Assembly (NCBI RefSeq): GCF_001602525.1
Contig: NZ_LSYT01000001.1
Span: 1,054,001-1,118,000, forward strand
Direction of reading: 5' to 3'
DNA length: 64,000 bases
Source of the DNA: Flavobacterium chilense
GTDB taxonomy: Bacteria > Bacteroidota > Bacteroidia > Flavobacteriales > Flavobacteriaceae
Made by a program: the position numbers and the translations under genes. Positions within the stretch are counted from its first letter, which is position 1. Each line of letters starts with the position of its first letter. Below are positions 7,860-17,575 of the stretch, one piece after another. Under the pieces are notes generated by a model. The model ran no database searches. It was not told where the DNA came from and saw only the letters and a program-made list of their open reading frames with translations.

Positions 7860-10184
7860 TTATAATAGCAGTTTTTTTGATATATAGTAATATTTCACCT
7901 GAGACTCATCATCAAAAACCTCAAAAGTATTATTTCGCTGCATTTTTTCTAAAACCTCAACTTTAGCATTTAAGGCTATAAAAAGTGCTCTGAATTCATC
8001 TCGTTTTTTCTTAAACTTTCTAACATCTTTAATTCTTATTTCATGTAATTCCGGGCTATTTACAAATACTCTTGTCTTGTAATAAAGTAAATCTGCCAGA
8101 GAACTTCTATTTTTAATTGACTCTGTTTTTTTAATATTTCTGGCAAACGTTTTACATCTATCTTTAAAGTTTAAAATCTCGACTTTGTCAATATTTTCGT
8201 TGGTGTAATCTTTACTAATTAACTCTCTATAGTTTTCGAGAAGCTGCCTGATTTCGTTTTCAGTAAGTAAAATGCAAACTTTATTTTCTAAATTACTCTT
8301 AAGCGTATCTTTTGCATTTATTATAAATGTTTCACTTTTATAATTCTTTGGTATATCTGTACTGATACTATCTTTTCGTGAGAAATTCTGAGTAAGACTA
8401 TTTATTGTTGCGCTAGGCTGACTTCGCAAGAAGCTAAATTCATTTTTATATTGTATCAATGATTTTAACAATGCATTATTTGTTTTGATAGTTTTACTAA
8501 TAACACTATCAATAGCTTTATTTATAGTTTCAGGAGTAAGTTCACTATTTAATTTAGGAAATATAATTCCTCCATTAAAATTACTTTTTAAGGGAGCATT
8601 ATAGATATAATCATTATCCGTTTCGCCGTTATAAGTAAACTCGTCATTTTTTGTAATGAGTTTTGGGTCTACATAATAGTTTTGGATATTTTTTTTGTTT
8701 GCACTGCTTGCTTCGCTTAAATACATTTTGCTTTGCAGAATAAAATCCTGATTATCGGCATTGTTTTCATTTCCAAAAAGAATAAATAACAGCTTAGCAT
8801 TGTTTTTGGCTAATATGCTGAAACTATCCGGTAAAACGGTATTTATAGATCCGTCTAAACCTGTGAGGATAAAAAAATTATTTTCGAAATTGGCTTCCGG
8901 ACTCAGGAACTGACTAATACTTGTATTGTTGTTGGCTAAAATATTTTCTTTCGAAATTTCTTCAGGTGTCTTTATGCTTTTTTCGATCAAATCAAACCAT
9001 TTCGAAAAAGATTGTGATTTTATCAGGTAATAACTTTTAGATTTTCCTTTTGCAATAAAGGAATAAGTAAAAGTATAATTCTCATATAACTCACTACTAG
9101 TTGTTAGTTTAAGATTTTGTAGTGCCGAAAGTGTTTTCTTTAAATACTGCTTTGTAGCATTATTGTTCTCAAAAACATAATAAAAATTAATTGTCTTACT
9201 TTGCAAAGCAATTTGTTCGATCGTTTTTATCGAAATATCATCACCTTTTAAGTTTGTAATTTTATTTTTGTCGTGATTCCATACATTTATTGGTAACGAA
9301 ATCTTACTTGCATTGTCGAACCTGATTGGAAAACTTGATTGGTTTTCATTTACAAAAAAAGTATTCTTGTATAGTTCATTAGCATGAAAATTAATTTTAT
9401 CCGACGAAAATTTTAACGTATCAGCCGGATTCAGTTTTACAACCATATTATCTTCTATGGGATTCAAATATTGCAAAGGAACCCATCCATATTTAAAATT
9501 AGTTGTATCCTTTGGCATCACATCATCAAAATTGGATACAAAGGCTGAATTAGTGGTTTTGTTTATCTTATAGACATATACAAAATCATTTAGTTTAATA
9601 TTTTTCTTTGCTACTGATTCTAAATTTGGGTCGTTTTTTAATAAAAGGGCATTTTTTTTGACATTTTTATTACTCGAAAACAGGTTTTCTAAATTATTAC
9701 AGGCCACAAAATATTTTACATACTTTAAATTAACCTGATTTTGCATTGCCCTACTGTATTCTAATACATTTTCTTTTTTAATCCAGCCCAGATATTGTAC
9801 TTCTTTTGCATTCGAAAAGTGATTTTTTTTACTTCGCAACATAGCAAATGTTCCTTTTGGCTTTCCAATTAGTTTTTTATCGGCAACCACAACTTCGTAA
9901 TAGTTTTTATCCTCATCGATTACATACATTGGTGCCAAAATATTTGCTTTGTTTTTTACTTTTGCTCCATATGGTTCTTCATAAATATTATTCTCATTTC
10001 GATCTGAAAAAACTAATTTAAGCTCTGATTTTTCATTTTCTTTTTGTGGTTCGTTATCATAAGTATTCACTATTTTTTCTGTTTTTCTGATAACACTTGT
10101 GCTGTTTTTTACCTGCGAGAAAACAGTACTTGTAATCAAAAAGCAAATCAAAGAGGCATACCGAAATAAAATGCTAATTTTCAT
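7860..10184 (-). CDS. tssR: T6SSiii envelope protein TssR
   Basis: A 774-residue exported protein with a signal peptide (MKISILFRYASLICFLITS, cleavage near VFSQ). The size, the position next to the other subtype-iii envelope genes and the overall make-up fit TssR, part of the complex that replaces TssJLM in Bacteroidota. The first 250 residues look like SH3-like beta domains (LGWIKKENVLEY, YGWVPLQYLNP). A central region around 440-480 (FFILTGLDGSINTVLPDSF) resembles a von Willebrand A or Rossmann-like fold. The C-terminus (about 640-774) is helical and charged. There are 3 bp to the upstream PKD gene and 10 bp to the next gene. The TssR call is from context and resemblance, not a search. Confidence 0.8.
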   Translation of the reverse strand: MKISILFRYASLICFLITSTVFSQVKNSTSVIRKTEKIVNTYDNEPQKENEKSELKLVFSDRNENNIYEEPYGAKVKNKANILAPMYVIDEDKNYYEVVVADKKLIGKPKGTFAMLRSKKNHFSNAKEVQYLGWIKKENVLEYSRAMQNQVNLKYVKYFVACNNLENLFSSNKNVKKNALLLKNDPNLESVAKKNIKLNDFVYVYKINKTTNSAFVSNFDDVMPKDTTNFKYGWVPLQYLNPIEDNMVVKLNPADTLKFSSDKINFHANELYKNTFFVNENQSSFPIRFDNASKISLPINVWNHDKNKITNLKGDDISIKTIEQIALQSKTINFYYVFENNNATKQYLKKTLSALQNLKLTTSSELYENYTFTYSFIAKGKSKSYYLIKSQSFSKWFDLIEKSIKTPEEISKENILANNNTSISQFLSPEANFENNFFILTGLDGSINTVLPDSFSILAKNNAKLLFILFGNENNADNQDFILQSKMYLSEASSANKKNIQNYYVDPKLITKNDEFTYNGETDNDYIYNAPLKSNFNGGIIFPKLNSELTPETINKAIDSVISKTIKTNNALLKSLIQYKNEFSFLRSQPSATINSLTQNFSRKDSISTDIPKNYKSETFIINAKDTLKSNLENKVCILLTENEIRQLLENYRELISKDYTNENIDKVEILNFKDRCKTFARNIKKTESIKNRSSLADLLYYKTRVFVNSPELHEIRIKDVRKFKKKRDEFRALFIALNAKVEVLEKMQRNNTFEVFDDESQVKYYYISKKLLL

Positions 10185-10187
10185 TTA

Positions 10188-11123
10188 TTACTTTGTTTTT
10201 TTAGTTTTTTGGGTAATATTCATTTGCTTAAAGCACTTAATGGTATCTAATTTTACTTCCTGAATTATAGTAGCATTGCCATCTAAATAGTGAAGTCCCT
10301 GGCAGTAACTTAAAAAATCATTGTATTTTTCTTCATTAACCACTACTACAACATCTGACAAATCATTACAGATGTATTTATTTTTCAAATAATTAACCTG
10401 TTCTTTATACGATTTGGTGTCTCTTGCTCCCAGATTAGCAATAATTTGCAGTCGTTTTTTAATATCGTTCAATACAATACCGGCAGAATCTACAACCTCA
10501 GGTTCTTTGAATGGTTCATATAATTGAAGCACTTCTATTTCTTTTGTTATTGGATATCTGGTTTTATCTGTCTCAAGTTTTACAGTATAAATTCCTGGTT
10601 TGGTAAAAATATAGATCGCTTGTTTTTCATAAGAATCGATCGTTCCCGTTTCTCCAAATTCCCAATACCAATTATTTGAACTTGGTGAATATCCTGTAAA
10701 AACAATTTCTTCTCCTACATAGCCAAACTCCGGACAAAATATTTTTGGAATAGAATCTTTTGCTGTCAAAGTTCTGCCGTTGACAATATTGATTTGTTTT
10801 GAAAAATCGAATTTGTTATCAATTTTTAGCGTTACTAAATATTTACCGGCTCTCTCATAAGTATAACTCACATTTCCTTTACTCACAATTGAATCGCCAT
10901 TACCAAAATACCAAACGGCTTTTTTATCTGCTATCAGAGTACTGTCATTTACTTTAAAAGATAATTTCTCATTTAGTTCATATTGATGATTATCGTTATC
11001 ATCTAATATCGAAAAATCAAGATTACTTAATCTCTTATTATAAGGAAATAGTAATGCTACTATCACTAAAATTACCGCAATGCAGAACAAAAGGATAACT
11101 ACTGTTTTATTTTTAATGTTCAT
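10188..11123 (-). CDS. Membrane-anchored PKD-domain protein of the T6SSiii envelope complex (TssP/TssQ position)
   Basis: A protein of 311 residues from the ATG at 11123-11121. This start puts a hydrophobic anchor (about 6-24) at the N-terminus and overlaps the upstream gene by 11 bp; an in-frame ATG at 11198 would add residues encoded inside that gene. Two PKD-like beta domains follow: one with WYFGNGDSIVSKGNVSYTYE and a GKYLVTLKID strand, the other with WYWEFGETGTIDSYE and GIYTVKLETD. The C-terminal third (about 205-311) has mixed helices and 'VVVVNEEKYNDFL'. It is placed in the inner membrane facing the periplasm. Subtype-iii systems carry TssP and TssQ here. I cannot say which of the two this is. 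Confidence 0.75.
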   Translation of the reverse strand: MNIKNKTVVILLFCIAVILVIVALLFPYNKRLSNLDFSILDDNDNHQYELNEKLSFKVNDSTLIADKKAVWYFGNGDSIVSKGNVSYTYERAGKYLVTLKIDNKFDFSKQINIVNGRTLTAKDSIPKIFCPEFGYVGEEIVFTGYSPSSNNWYWEFGETGTIDSYEKQAIYIFTKPGIYTVKLETDKTRYPITKEIEVLQLYEPFKEPEVVDSAGIVLNDIKKRLQIIANLGARDTKSYKEQVNYLKNKYICNDLSDVVVVVNEEKYNDFLSYCQGLHYLDGNATIIQEVKLDTIKCFKQMNITQKTKKTK

Positions 11124-11583
11124 TTTTAAAATTTGCTTTACATTCGTTAAGACTTGTTTGTACAAGAGTATCGTTCTTTTTAACGGTACTTTCTTCAAGA
11201 TTTATCTCTAAAAAAACATTTAATAAGTTTCCGCCAATTAAGCAAAAGTTATATGACGAATGAAATTCATTATCCTTATACAATTGTTTATACTCTGATA
11301 TATTTCTTTTTACTTCATCTATACGCTGTACCTGATTAATGTCATACTTTATAGTATCAATGTTCTTAAAAATGAGTCTGGATTTATTCGCATAATCGAC
11401 TTTAATTTTCTGCATTTTTTCATAATCATTGATTCTGTTAAGCATATCAGTATTATTGAAATTGGGAGTTTTTAGTAAAAACTTGGTAACACCAATAAAT
11501 ATAACACAAGCACTTATGATAAATATTAAATTGAATTTTACTTTTTTCCAATACGTTTCATCAAATTCTATCGCCTTCTTCAT
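11113..11583 (-). CDS. Small inner-membrane T6SSiii component (TssP/TssQ position)
   Basis: A protein of 156 residues from ATG 11583-11581, which lies 10 bp after the tssO stop. The longer frame from 11628 would start inside tssO, so I prefer the shorter one. It has a cytosolic N-terminus (MKKAIEFDETYWKKV), one TM helix (about 18-37) and then a periplasmic, helix-rich domain with coiled-coil character (about 45-100). Topology and size mirror TssO, its upstream neighbour, so the two may pair or share ancestry. No lipobox is present. The assignment to TssP or TssQ is left open. Confidence 0.7.
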   Translation of the reverse strand: MKKAIEFDETYWKKVKFNLIFIISACVIFIGVTKFLLKTPNFNNTDMLNRINDYEKMQKIKVDYANKSRLIFKNIDTIKYDINQVQRIDEVKRNISEYKQLYKDNEFHSSYNFCLIGGNLLNVFLEINLEESTVKKNDTLVQTSLNECKANFKNEH

Positions 11584-11593
11584 GATTATGGGA

Positions 11594-12085
11594 TTATTTT
11601 TTTTTATTTTCCTGATTGTGTTTATCAATACACTTTTTAAGTTGCGTTTTATTAATATCGTAACTTGTCTCTGCTTCTTTTAGAACATCAATTTTGGTTT
11701 GTATTCGCTGCAGTTCGACTAGAAACTCTTCATATAAACCAAAAGAATTTGTCATATTAGTTTTTGATTTTCTAATCTCATTATTGATTGTAAATCTTTT
11801 TTCATTAATTAGAGACTGTAGATTCTTTCGTTCATTTAAGGTTCTGTCTTTAAATCTTAAATCATTGATTTCTATCAGGATTTCATCAAAGAGCAAGTTC
11901 ATCTCGCCTTGTTTTACTGCAATATCATTGTAGTATTTGTGTTTTTGCTCTAACTCGGCAACACCTCTGTTTGCAGTTACCAGCGTAATATAAAGACAAC
12001 CAAAAATAAAAGCGAACGTTATAAAAAACATGATGAAAAACTTACGCTTTTTAGCGGATATTTTAGGAGAATTAAGTGGTTTCAT
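11594..12085 (-). CDS. tssO: T6SSiii transmembrane protein TssO
   Basis: A 163-residue bitopic membrane protein. It has a basic N-terminus (NSPKISAKKRKFF), one TM helix (about 16-36) and a long periplasmic helix with heptad-like spacing, where the DRTLNERKNLQSL stretch is typical. This size and topology match TssO, a marker of subtype-iii systems. It is 10 bp downstream of tssK and 10 bp upstream of the next small membrane protein. It probably forms part of the trans-envelope scaffold with TssN and TssR. The call rests on resemblance and gene order. Confidence 0.75.
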   Translation of the reverse strand: MKPLNSPKISAKKRKFFIMFFITFAFIFGCLYITLVTANRGVAELEQKHKYYNDIAVKQGEMNLLFDEILIEINDLRFKDRTLNERKNLQSLINEKRFTINNEIRKSKTNMTNSFGLYEEFLVELQRIQTKIDVLKEAETSYDINKTQLKKCIDKHNQENKKK

Positions 12086-12095
12086 AGTTGTAAGT

Positions 12096-13232
12096 TTAAT
12101 CTAGTATTGACCACGTACTGCTTTTTGGTGCTGCCACTTTGGTTTCTTCGCTAATTACAATGTTTTCTTTTCTGATTCCGATGTATTCTAATTCACTTAA
12201 CTTTTGCCATAAGCGTTTTAAAATTCCCAGGAACTGATTTAGTTTTTCAAGTGTTTGTGCAATATCATTATGATCGTAAACAGCACTTTTTACTTCGAAC
12301 AATACGCTTAATAATTCTGATGGTTTTACATCAATCCATTCATAATAATATTGCAATAGGACTTCTTTCTCTTTATCATCCATCAATGTTAATGTAGAGA
12401 TAAGATGATTGGCTAAAACAATTATTTTATCAAACATATATACCGGAGATTCTTCAGGAGCAATGTTTTTAAGATAAAAACACTGTTCTGCATAATAATC
12501 AATTATTTTAGTGCACAAACTAAACGTGTTAGATACCAATCTGTTATTTGCTGAACTTTGTACATTTTTTTTATGAATTTTTATCGAAAAATCATTTAAC
12601 TGGTATAATTCGGTATTTACCTTTGCTATAAATTGATTTAAAATTTCATTGTTTTTTGTTTTTACTACCGGTGCTATATACCTGCTGTCTTCAATGAAAG
12701 TTCCGTTTTGGAATGTTATTTTTTTTACAATTAAAAAATAGCCTGATAAAAAATTATCATTCACTTCTTTTTTATTTACAATATGTAATTTTATTTCCGG
12801 AAGCACATGTGGGTGATGTAATGGAATTATCTCCGGATCAGGAATCCCTACAGGAATTAAGTCGTAAGGGTTTATAGAAACAATGACATAATAATGCTCA
12901 AATGAATTTCGGTCTAAGTCATTTGCATTAATACTTACTTCGGGAAGTTTTGTACCATAAATATCCTGGTTAAAAGAAATTACATGTCCGTTTTTAGCAA
13001 TTACTTCGCATTTTTTTAAATAGGCAACTAATTGTCCTCCTTCAATTTTTATTTCAATATCTATAGATTTATTGCCTGCTGGCTGGATGCATCCATAATT
13101 AAAATTGTTTAACTGAACTTTATTGTAATCGCTGACAATTGTAATAAAATTGAAATAATTATTGATAAAATGGTCTTTGGTTAATTTTACACCATCTGTC
13201 CAGTTAATTGGTAAATGTATGTTTGATTTCAT
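12096..13232 (-). CDS. tssK: T6SS baseplate subunit TssK
   Basis: A 378-residue TssK, the baseplate protein that links the TssFG wedge to the membrane complex. The N-terminal motif NWTDGVKLTKDHFINN corresponds to the family's usual 'W..G..l.phHF' start. A beta-rich shoulder region follows (SIDIEIKIEGGQLVAYL, DLIPVGIPDPEIIPLHHPH), then a helical middle and a C-terminal head. It is somewhat shorter than the proteobacterial protein of about 440 residues, as expected for subtype iii. It lies between tssN and tssO on the same strand. Cytosolic. Confidence 0.88.
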   Translation of the reverse strand: MKSNIHLPINWTDGVKLTKDHFINNYFNFITIVSDYNKVQLNNFNYGCIQPAGNKSIDIEIKIEGGQLVAYLKKCEVIAKNGHVISFNQDIYGTKLPEVSINANDLDRNSFEHYYVIVSINPYDLIPVGIPDPEIIPLHHPHVLPEIKLHIVNKKEVNDNFLSGYFLIVKKITFQNGTFIEDSRYIAPVVKTKNNEILNQFIAKVNTELYQLNDFSIKIHKKNVQSSANNRLVSNTFSLCTKIIDYYAEQCFYLKNIAPEESPVYMFDKIIVLANHLISTLTLMDDKEKEVLLQYYYEWIDVKPSELLSVLFEVKSAVYDHNDIAQTLEKLNQFLGILKRLWQKLSELEYIGIRKENIVISEETKVAAPKSSTWSILD

Positions 13233-13311
13233 AATTGCTAAGTTGTTTTATTCTAGTATTAGTTAGTTTTATATTTTAAATAAGGATTAAAAGGAAAAGA
13301 TTAATCCTTAA

Positions 13312-14202
13312 TTATTCCTCTATTTCATTTTGCTGTCTGTTTAAAGCAACTCTTTTAGCAAAAATGGTTTGCTTATTTTTTAATTTGCTTTCAGAGATTG
13401 TCTGATGTGGACTCAGATTCCTGATAAACAAAGGAAAACTGAAATATTTTGCGGTATAAAAAGTCCAACCTGTGTCTTCATTCTGAGCGCTGGATTCGAT
13501 AGCATCATTTGGAAATCTATAGTTTTGGTCTTCAATAAACTTATCAAACCAATTACCCAAATTAACATCCTGAGCAATTTTTACATCAAATTTTGAAAAG
13601 AATTCAGAATTTGATTTTTTTCTTATATGTATCGATACCTGCATTAAACGAAACTTATCGATATTATCCCAATATTCTATATCCTTTCGTTCTTTACCTA
13701 CTCTCCAGTATTCATAAAATGGTTCTGGAATTTGTAAATATTTTTTCTTTGATTCCTGAAAGAAGATTGGTGCAAATAACCAGAGAATATTAAGCATGCT
13801 AATGTGTGCATAACTCGAGATAGCGATATAATTAAATACGAGATAGTAGATCCAGGAAGAGAGAATTGCTACAATTAAAAAAACAAAAATTTTCGCAGGA
13901 GCGCTATTGTGTATTCCTATTTTTTGAAATAAGGCAGTGTTCATGAAATACACTAATGCAACACCAAGTATCAAATAGTAAAAGACTGAAAATAACAATC
14001 CAAACCAAACAAACTCATTGTTAAAAAAAGCAAAAAGACAAGGCAAAGAGGCTATAAGCGAAAAACATAAAACAAATATTATAGCCCCTTTTGTTTTGAG
14101 TTTTATGCTCGAAAACTGACTCATGATAAGCGTTATAATGAGTATCAAAAAAGGCGCTAGCAGATATTTTAGAAAAAAGGGCAGTATTGTATTCATAGCC
14201 AA
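13312..14202 (-). CDS. tssN: T6SSiii integral membrane protein TssN
   Basis: A 296-residue protein whose first half is membrane-embedded, with about four or five hydrophobic helices between 5 and 155 (for example FLKYLLAPFLILIITLIMS and AKIFVFLIVAILSSWIYYL). The second half is a soluble cytosolic domain (KERKDIEYWDNIDKFRLM ... GWTFYTAKYFSFPLFIRN). This layout and its place between tssG and tssK match TssN, the inner-membrane component found only in subtype-iii systems, which presumably docks the baseplate. The last residues are charged (RVALNRQQNEIEE). The TssN call is from topology and context. Confidence 0.82.
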   Translation of the reverse strand: MAMNTILPFFLKYLLAPFLILIITLIMSQFSSIKLKTKGAIIFVLCFSLIASLPCLFAFFNNEFVWFGLLFSVFYYLILGVALVYFMNTALFQKIGIHNSAPAKIFVFLIVAILSSWIYYLVFNYIAISSYAHISMLNILWLFAPIFFQESKKKYLQIPEPFYEYWRVGKERKDIEYWDNIDKFRLMQVSIHIRKKSNSEFFSKFDVKIAQDVNLGNWFDKFIEDQNYRFPNDAIESSAQNEDTGWTFYTAKYFSFPLFIRNLSPHQTISESKLKNKQTIFAKRVALNRQQNEIEE

Positions 14203-14229
14203 ATGTTATCTCTTTATTATGATTAAAAA

Positions 14230-15135
14230 TTATAAAATGGTATTTATTCCTAAATAGTTTTCGTTTAGTTTTATGCCTAATTGATAGTTATTGAAAAAAA
14301 CAATATCAATTTTTCGATTACTAATAATAAAATACTCCAATACTTTACGGGTAAGGTTCATCTTGCGTTCTAAAATTGAATAGTCAATATTTCCTTCAAA
14401 GTATAATGCTACTTCTACATCATCTATTTCACTTTCTACAGATCCGCAAAGTCCTAAATCAAATCCCAGTATTCCTTCATTTAGTTTTAAAAATGGAGAT
14501 GCTGTAAAAACATGTTTCTTGTATTTTAATTTTACTACATTACCCAATAACATTTCTAAAACTTTTTCCAGTTCCGGAAGGTTTTCTTTTAGTTTATCAG
14601 CTTCACATAAATAAATGAACAGATTCTTTTTTTGTATTTTAGACAAATCGAATTCTATAGCTACTAATTCATCAACTATGCTTAGGAACAATTCAATCTT
14701 ATCATTAAACAAGTGAAGACTTCTTATGGCAAAATTTGAATTTGCAGAAAAAAGCTCATTATCAAAAGGCATAAAAAAATCTAAAGCATCATTTTCTGCT
14801 TCTTTATTCTCTTTTACAGCCTCTACAATTTCTTTGTTAGACATTGTAGAATTACTAACTGATAAGGGATGAAAAAGTAATTCAGGTAAATTATGATAGA
14901 TACTGTTTTTGGCCAAATGCAAGACAAGTGCTTCTTTGGTATATCTTGAATCTTCCTGATACAACATCGAAGAAAGATCTATAGCATCTCTGGAGTTATT
15001 TCTTTTTGAAAGCCCTTTATGTCTCACAAAAACCTCAGTTTCATTTTTAAGAACACTTTGCAATTCATAAAAAAGAATTTCAGCCCTTAAATTAAAATTA
15101 AGTTGTTGTTTTAAAACTGTAATATCTTGCTCCAT
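14230..15135 (-). CDS. tssG: T6SS baseplate subunit TssG
   Basis: A 301-residue protein at the place occupied by TssG, 3 bp after tssH. It starts MEQDITVLKQQLNFNLRAE and carries stretches typical of the wedge protein: LHLFNDKIELFLSIVDELV in the middle and LKLNEGILGFDLGLCGS near the end. TssG forms the core of the baseplate wedge with two TssF copies. Subtype-iii TssG proteins diverge strongly from the proteobacterial ones, so I rely mostly on gene order and size. No membrane segments. The start follows the tssH stop closely, which suggests translational coupling. Confidence 0.75.
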   Translation of the reverse strand: MEQDITVLKQQLNFNLRAEILFYELQSVLKNETEVFVRHKGLSKRNNSRDAIDLSSMLYQEDSRYTKEALVLHLAKNSIYHNLPELLFHPLSVSNSTMSNKEIVEAVKENKEAENDALDFFMPFDNELFSANSNFAIRSLHLFNDKIELFLSIVDELVAIEFDLSKIQKKNLFIYLCEADKLKENLPELEKVLEMLLGNVVKLKYKKHVFTASPFLKLNEGILGFDLGLCGSVESEIDDVEVALYFEGNIDYSILERKMNLTRKVLEYFIISNRKIDIVFFNNYQLGIKLNENYLGINTIL

Positions 15136-15138
15136 ATC

Positions 15139-17571
15139 TTATTTCTTTTCCCAGATAAATTCATCATCTTTTATATCCAGGACTATACTTTCATTTTCAA
15201 GAATAGCCTCGGATATAATTAATTTTGAAATTGTTTTTTTTAGATATGTTCTTACTATTCCGGCAATAGGTCTGGCTCCATATTTTTTAGAAAATCCTTT
15301 ATTTGTCAGATATTCTAAAGCACTTTCTGATAAATCAAATGAAATATTTTTGATCGTTCTTAATTGTTCCTGCAAACGGTTAAGGTGCAATCTGAAAATA
15401 GCTTTGGCAATTTCTATGTTTATAGGAGCAAAAGGAACAACCTCAGTAAGACGTCCTAAAAATTCAGGTCTGAAGTGCTGGCTCATAATCTCAATTAACT
15501 GATTAGAAGTAGGCAAATGACCGCTTTCGATTTGTTCCTGAATCCATTGGCTGCCTATATTGGATGTAAAAATGATAATCGCATTCGAAAAATCACCTTC
15601 ACGTCCTAATTTATCATGAACTTTTCCTTCATCCATAATTTGCAAAAATACATCATAAACAGAGCTGTGTGCTTTTTCGATCTCGTCAAAAAGCACAACT
15701 GAATACGGCTTTTGTCTAATTTTATTTACCAGCATGCCTCCTTCTTCGTAACCCACATATCCCGGAGGGGCACCATATAATAAAGCTGCGGAATGTTCTT
15801 CCTTAAATTCTGACATGTCAAATCGAATCATCGCATTTTCGTCATCAAACAATAATTCAGCAAGTGTTTTGGTTAATTCCGTCTTTCCTGTTCCTGTTGG
15901 TCCTAAAAAGAAAAATGACCCTATAGGCTGCTTTGGATTACTCAAACCACTTCGGGATTCAATAATAGCTTCTGATAATGTTTTTATAGCATGCGCCTGA
16001 CCTTTTACTCTTTCCTGCAGTTTATCTTCAATGGTTAAAAGCTTCTCTTTTTCTCCGGCACTTATTTTTCCTAATGGTATTCCGGTTGCATTAGAAACAA
16101 CTGCTAAAAGCTCAGATTTTGTAACCACAGTAAGTTTTTCTTTTGCTATTGTTTCAATGTCAGCAGCTAATTTTTCTATATCTTCAAAAGATACCGCTTC
16201 GTTTTTTGCTTTTTTTGAATTTTCAGACAGATCAATTTTACTGGTTACAATACAGCTTATCCTATTGTAAATTTCTTTTTCCAGCAAACTCATTCTTGAC
16301 TCATCATTAGGGTCCGATTCTTTTATTTGCTCTTTTATTTTTACAATTTCAACTAGTGAATTTGCATTAGAAACAATTACAGAAGAAGCTGTTCTGTCTA
16401 ATAAATCTATGGCTCCGTAAGGCAGTTTTTTTTCTTTATAAAATCGTTTCGACAAATGAATAGCTTCTTGTACAACCTCTTCATTGATCGCTATTTTATA
16501 ATGTTTTTCCAGTTTATTTTTATAAATGTTCAGGCATTCAATTAGTAAAGTATAATCTAATTCTTCGATGAAAATATTTTCAAATTTTCCATTTATTGTC
16601 GTTCCTTCAATAGACTTTCTATAAGAGTCAGCATCAATTGAAGCGATAATATTAATACTGCCCTGAGTTAACTGTGTATTAATTATATTAATTACAGCAT
16701 TTGATTTTGAGTTAGATGAATTTAATAATACCTGTATATCATCAATAAAGAGTATACTTTTTACATTTTTGGCTAATTTTTCAAAAATTTCAATCAGCTT
16801 TTTCGAAATTTCATTTTCACTACTGCAGTTTGCAACGAGTTTCGATACATTTAAAGACAAGACAAGTGTTTCTTCAAAAAAGTTAGGATCTGTTTCATGC
16901 AAAGAATAAATAAGATTTTTTATAATACTTGTTTTTCCAACACCAGATTCTCCAATTAATAAAATACCATGATTTTCATATCGCTCAATATTTTCAAGTA
17001 TTAGTCGAACTTCTTTGTTTCTGCCAATAATTCCGCTTCCTTCTTCAACAATATCTTTTTTGTATAAAGTATCACAATAGTTAATATCGATCGTTTCCTG
17101 TTCATCATCAGGGTCTGCGAGGCTAAAACTTTTTTGATTATTTCGGAGTCCGAAATGTTTTAAAAGCTCTTTATCACTTAAGTTTAAACCATCTATTTGC
17201 TTATCACTATAAACTAATCCCGGTTTGATAATCGCTATAAAAACACAAAAAGCGTCGATAGAATCTGATCCTAACCTAATTTTGTTGAAATTCGATTCTG
17301 TAAAAACATGCTCAACTTCAGTATCACTCGTAACAATATTATCATTGTTTTGAGACGAAGTATAGACTTCCTTTCTTACATCAAACCATTCTTTTATATA
17401 TTCAATATCTTTTGACAGACTTTTTAATACTTCTACTAATCCTGTTGGTTCAAATAATAATGCGTAAGCTAAATGAGCAACACCATACGTACTATGCCCA
17501 TCCTGAATGGCTAATGATTTAGCAGATTTAATTGCAGATAATAAGCTTGGACTATAATCTAGTTCGTTCAT
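15139..17571 (-). CDS. tssH: T6SS sheath-disassembly ATPase ClpV (TssH)
   Basis: An 810-residue Clp/Hsp100 AAA+ ATPase. It has an N-terminal Clp repeat domain (about 1-150, with HSTYGVAHLAYALLF), a first Walker A GESGVGKTS (about 207) and Walker B SILFIDDIQ, and a second Walker A GPTGTGKTE (about 557) with Walker B VVLFDEIEKAH. The pore loop GYVGYEEGG matches the family. The C-terminal D2-small domain includes KKYGARPI. ClpV pulls apart the contracted TssBC sheath so it can be reused. It lies within the tss operon, 4 bp from tssF. A slightly short middle domain, compared with ClpB, fits ClpV rather than a general disaggregase. Confidence 0.95.
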   Translation of the reverse strand: MNELDYSPSLLSAIKSAKSLAIQDGHSTYGVAHLAYALLFEPTGLVEVLKSLSKDIEYIKEWFDVRKEVYTSSQNNDNIVTSDTEVEHVFTESNFNKIRLGSDSIDAFCVFIAIIKPGLVYSDKQIDGLNLSDKELLKHFGLRNNQKSFSLADPDDEQETIDINYCDTLYKKDIVEEGSGIIGRNKEVRLILENIERYENHGILLIGESGVGKTSIIKNLIYSLHETDPNFFEETLVLSLNVSKLVANCSSENEISKKLIEIFEKLAKNVKSILFIDDIQVLLNSSNSKSNAVINIINTQLTQGSINIIASIDADSYRKSIEGTTINGKFENIFIEELDYTLLIECLNIYKNKLEKHYKIAINEEVVQEAIHLSKRFYKEKKLPYGAIDLLDRTASSVIVSNANSLVEIVKIKEQIKESDPNDESRMSLLEKEIYNRISCIVTSKIDLSENSKKAKNEAVSFEDIEKLAADIETIAKEKLTVVTKSELLAVVSNATGIPLGKISAGEKEKLLTIEDKLQERVKGQAHAIKTLSEAIIESRSGLSNPKQPIGSFFFLGPTGTGKTELTKTLAELLFDDENAMIRFDMSEFKEEHSAALLYGAPPGYVGYEEGGMLVNKIRQKPYSVVLFDEIEKAHSSVYDVFLQIMDEGKVHDKLGREGDFSNAIIIFTSNIGSQWIQEQIESGHLPTSNQLIEIMSQHFRPEFLGRLTEVVPFAPINIEIAKAIFRLHLNRLQEQLRTIKNISFDLSESALEYLTNKGFSKKYGARPIAGIVRTYLKKTISKLIISEAILENESIVLDIKDDEFIWEKK

Positions 17572-17575
17572 AAAT

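Noticed and set aside
15139..17571. General ClpB disaggregase
   Set aside because: The gene is inside the tss operon between tssF and tssG, and its middle domain looks short, as in ClpV.
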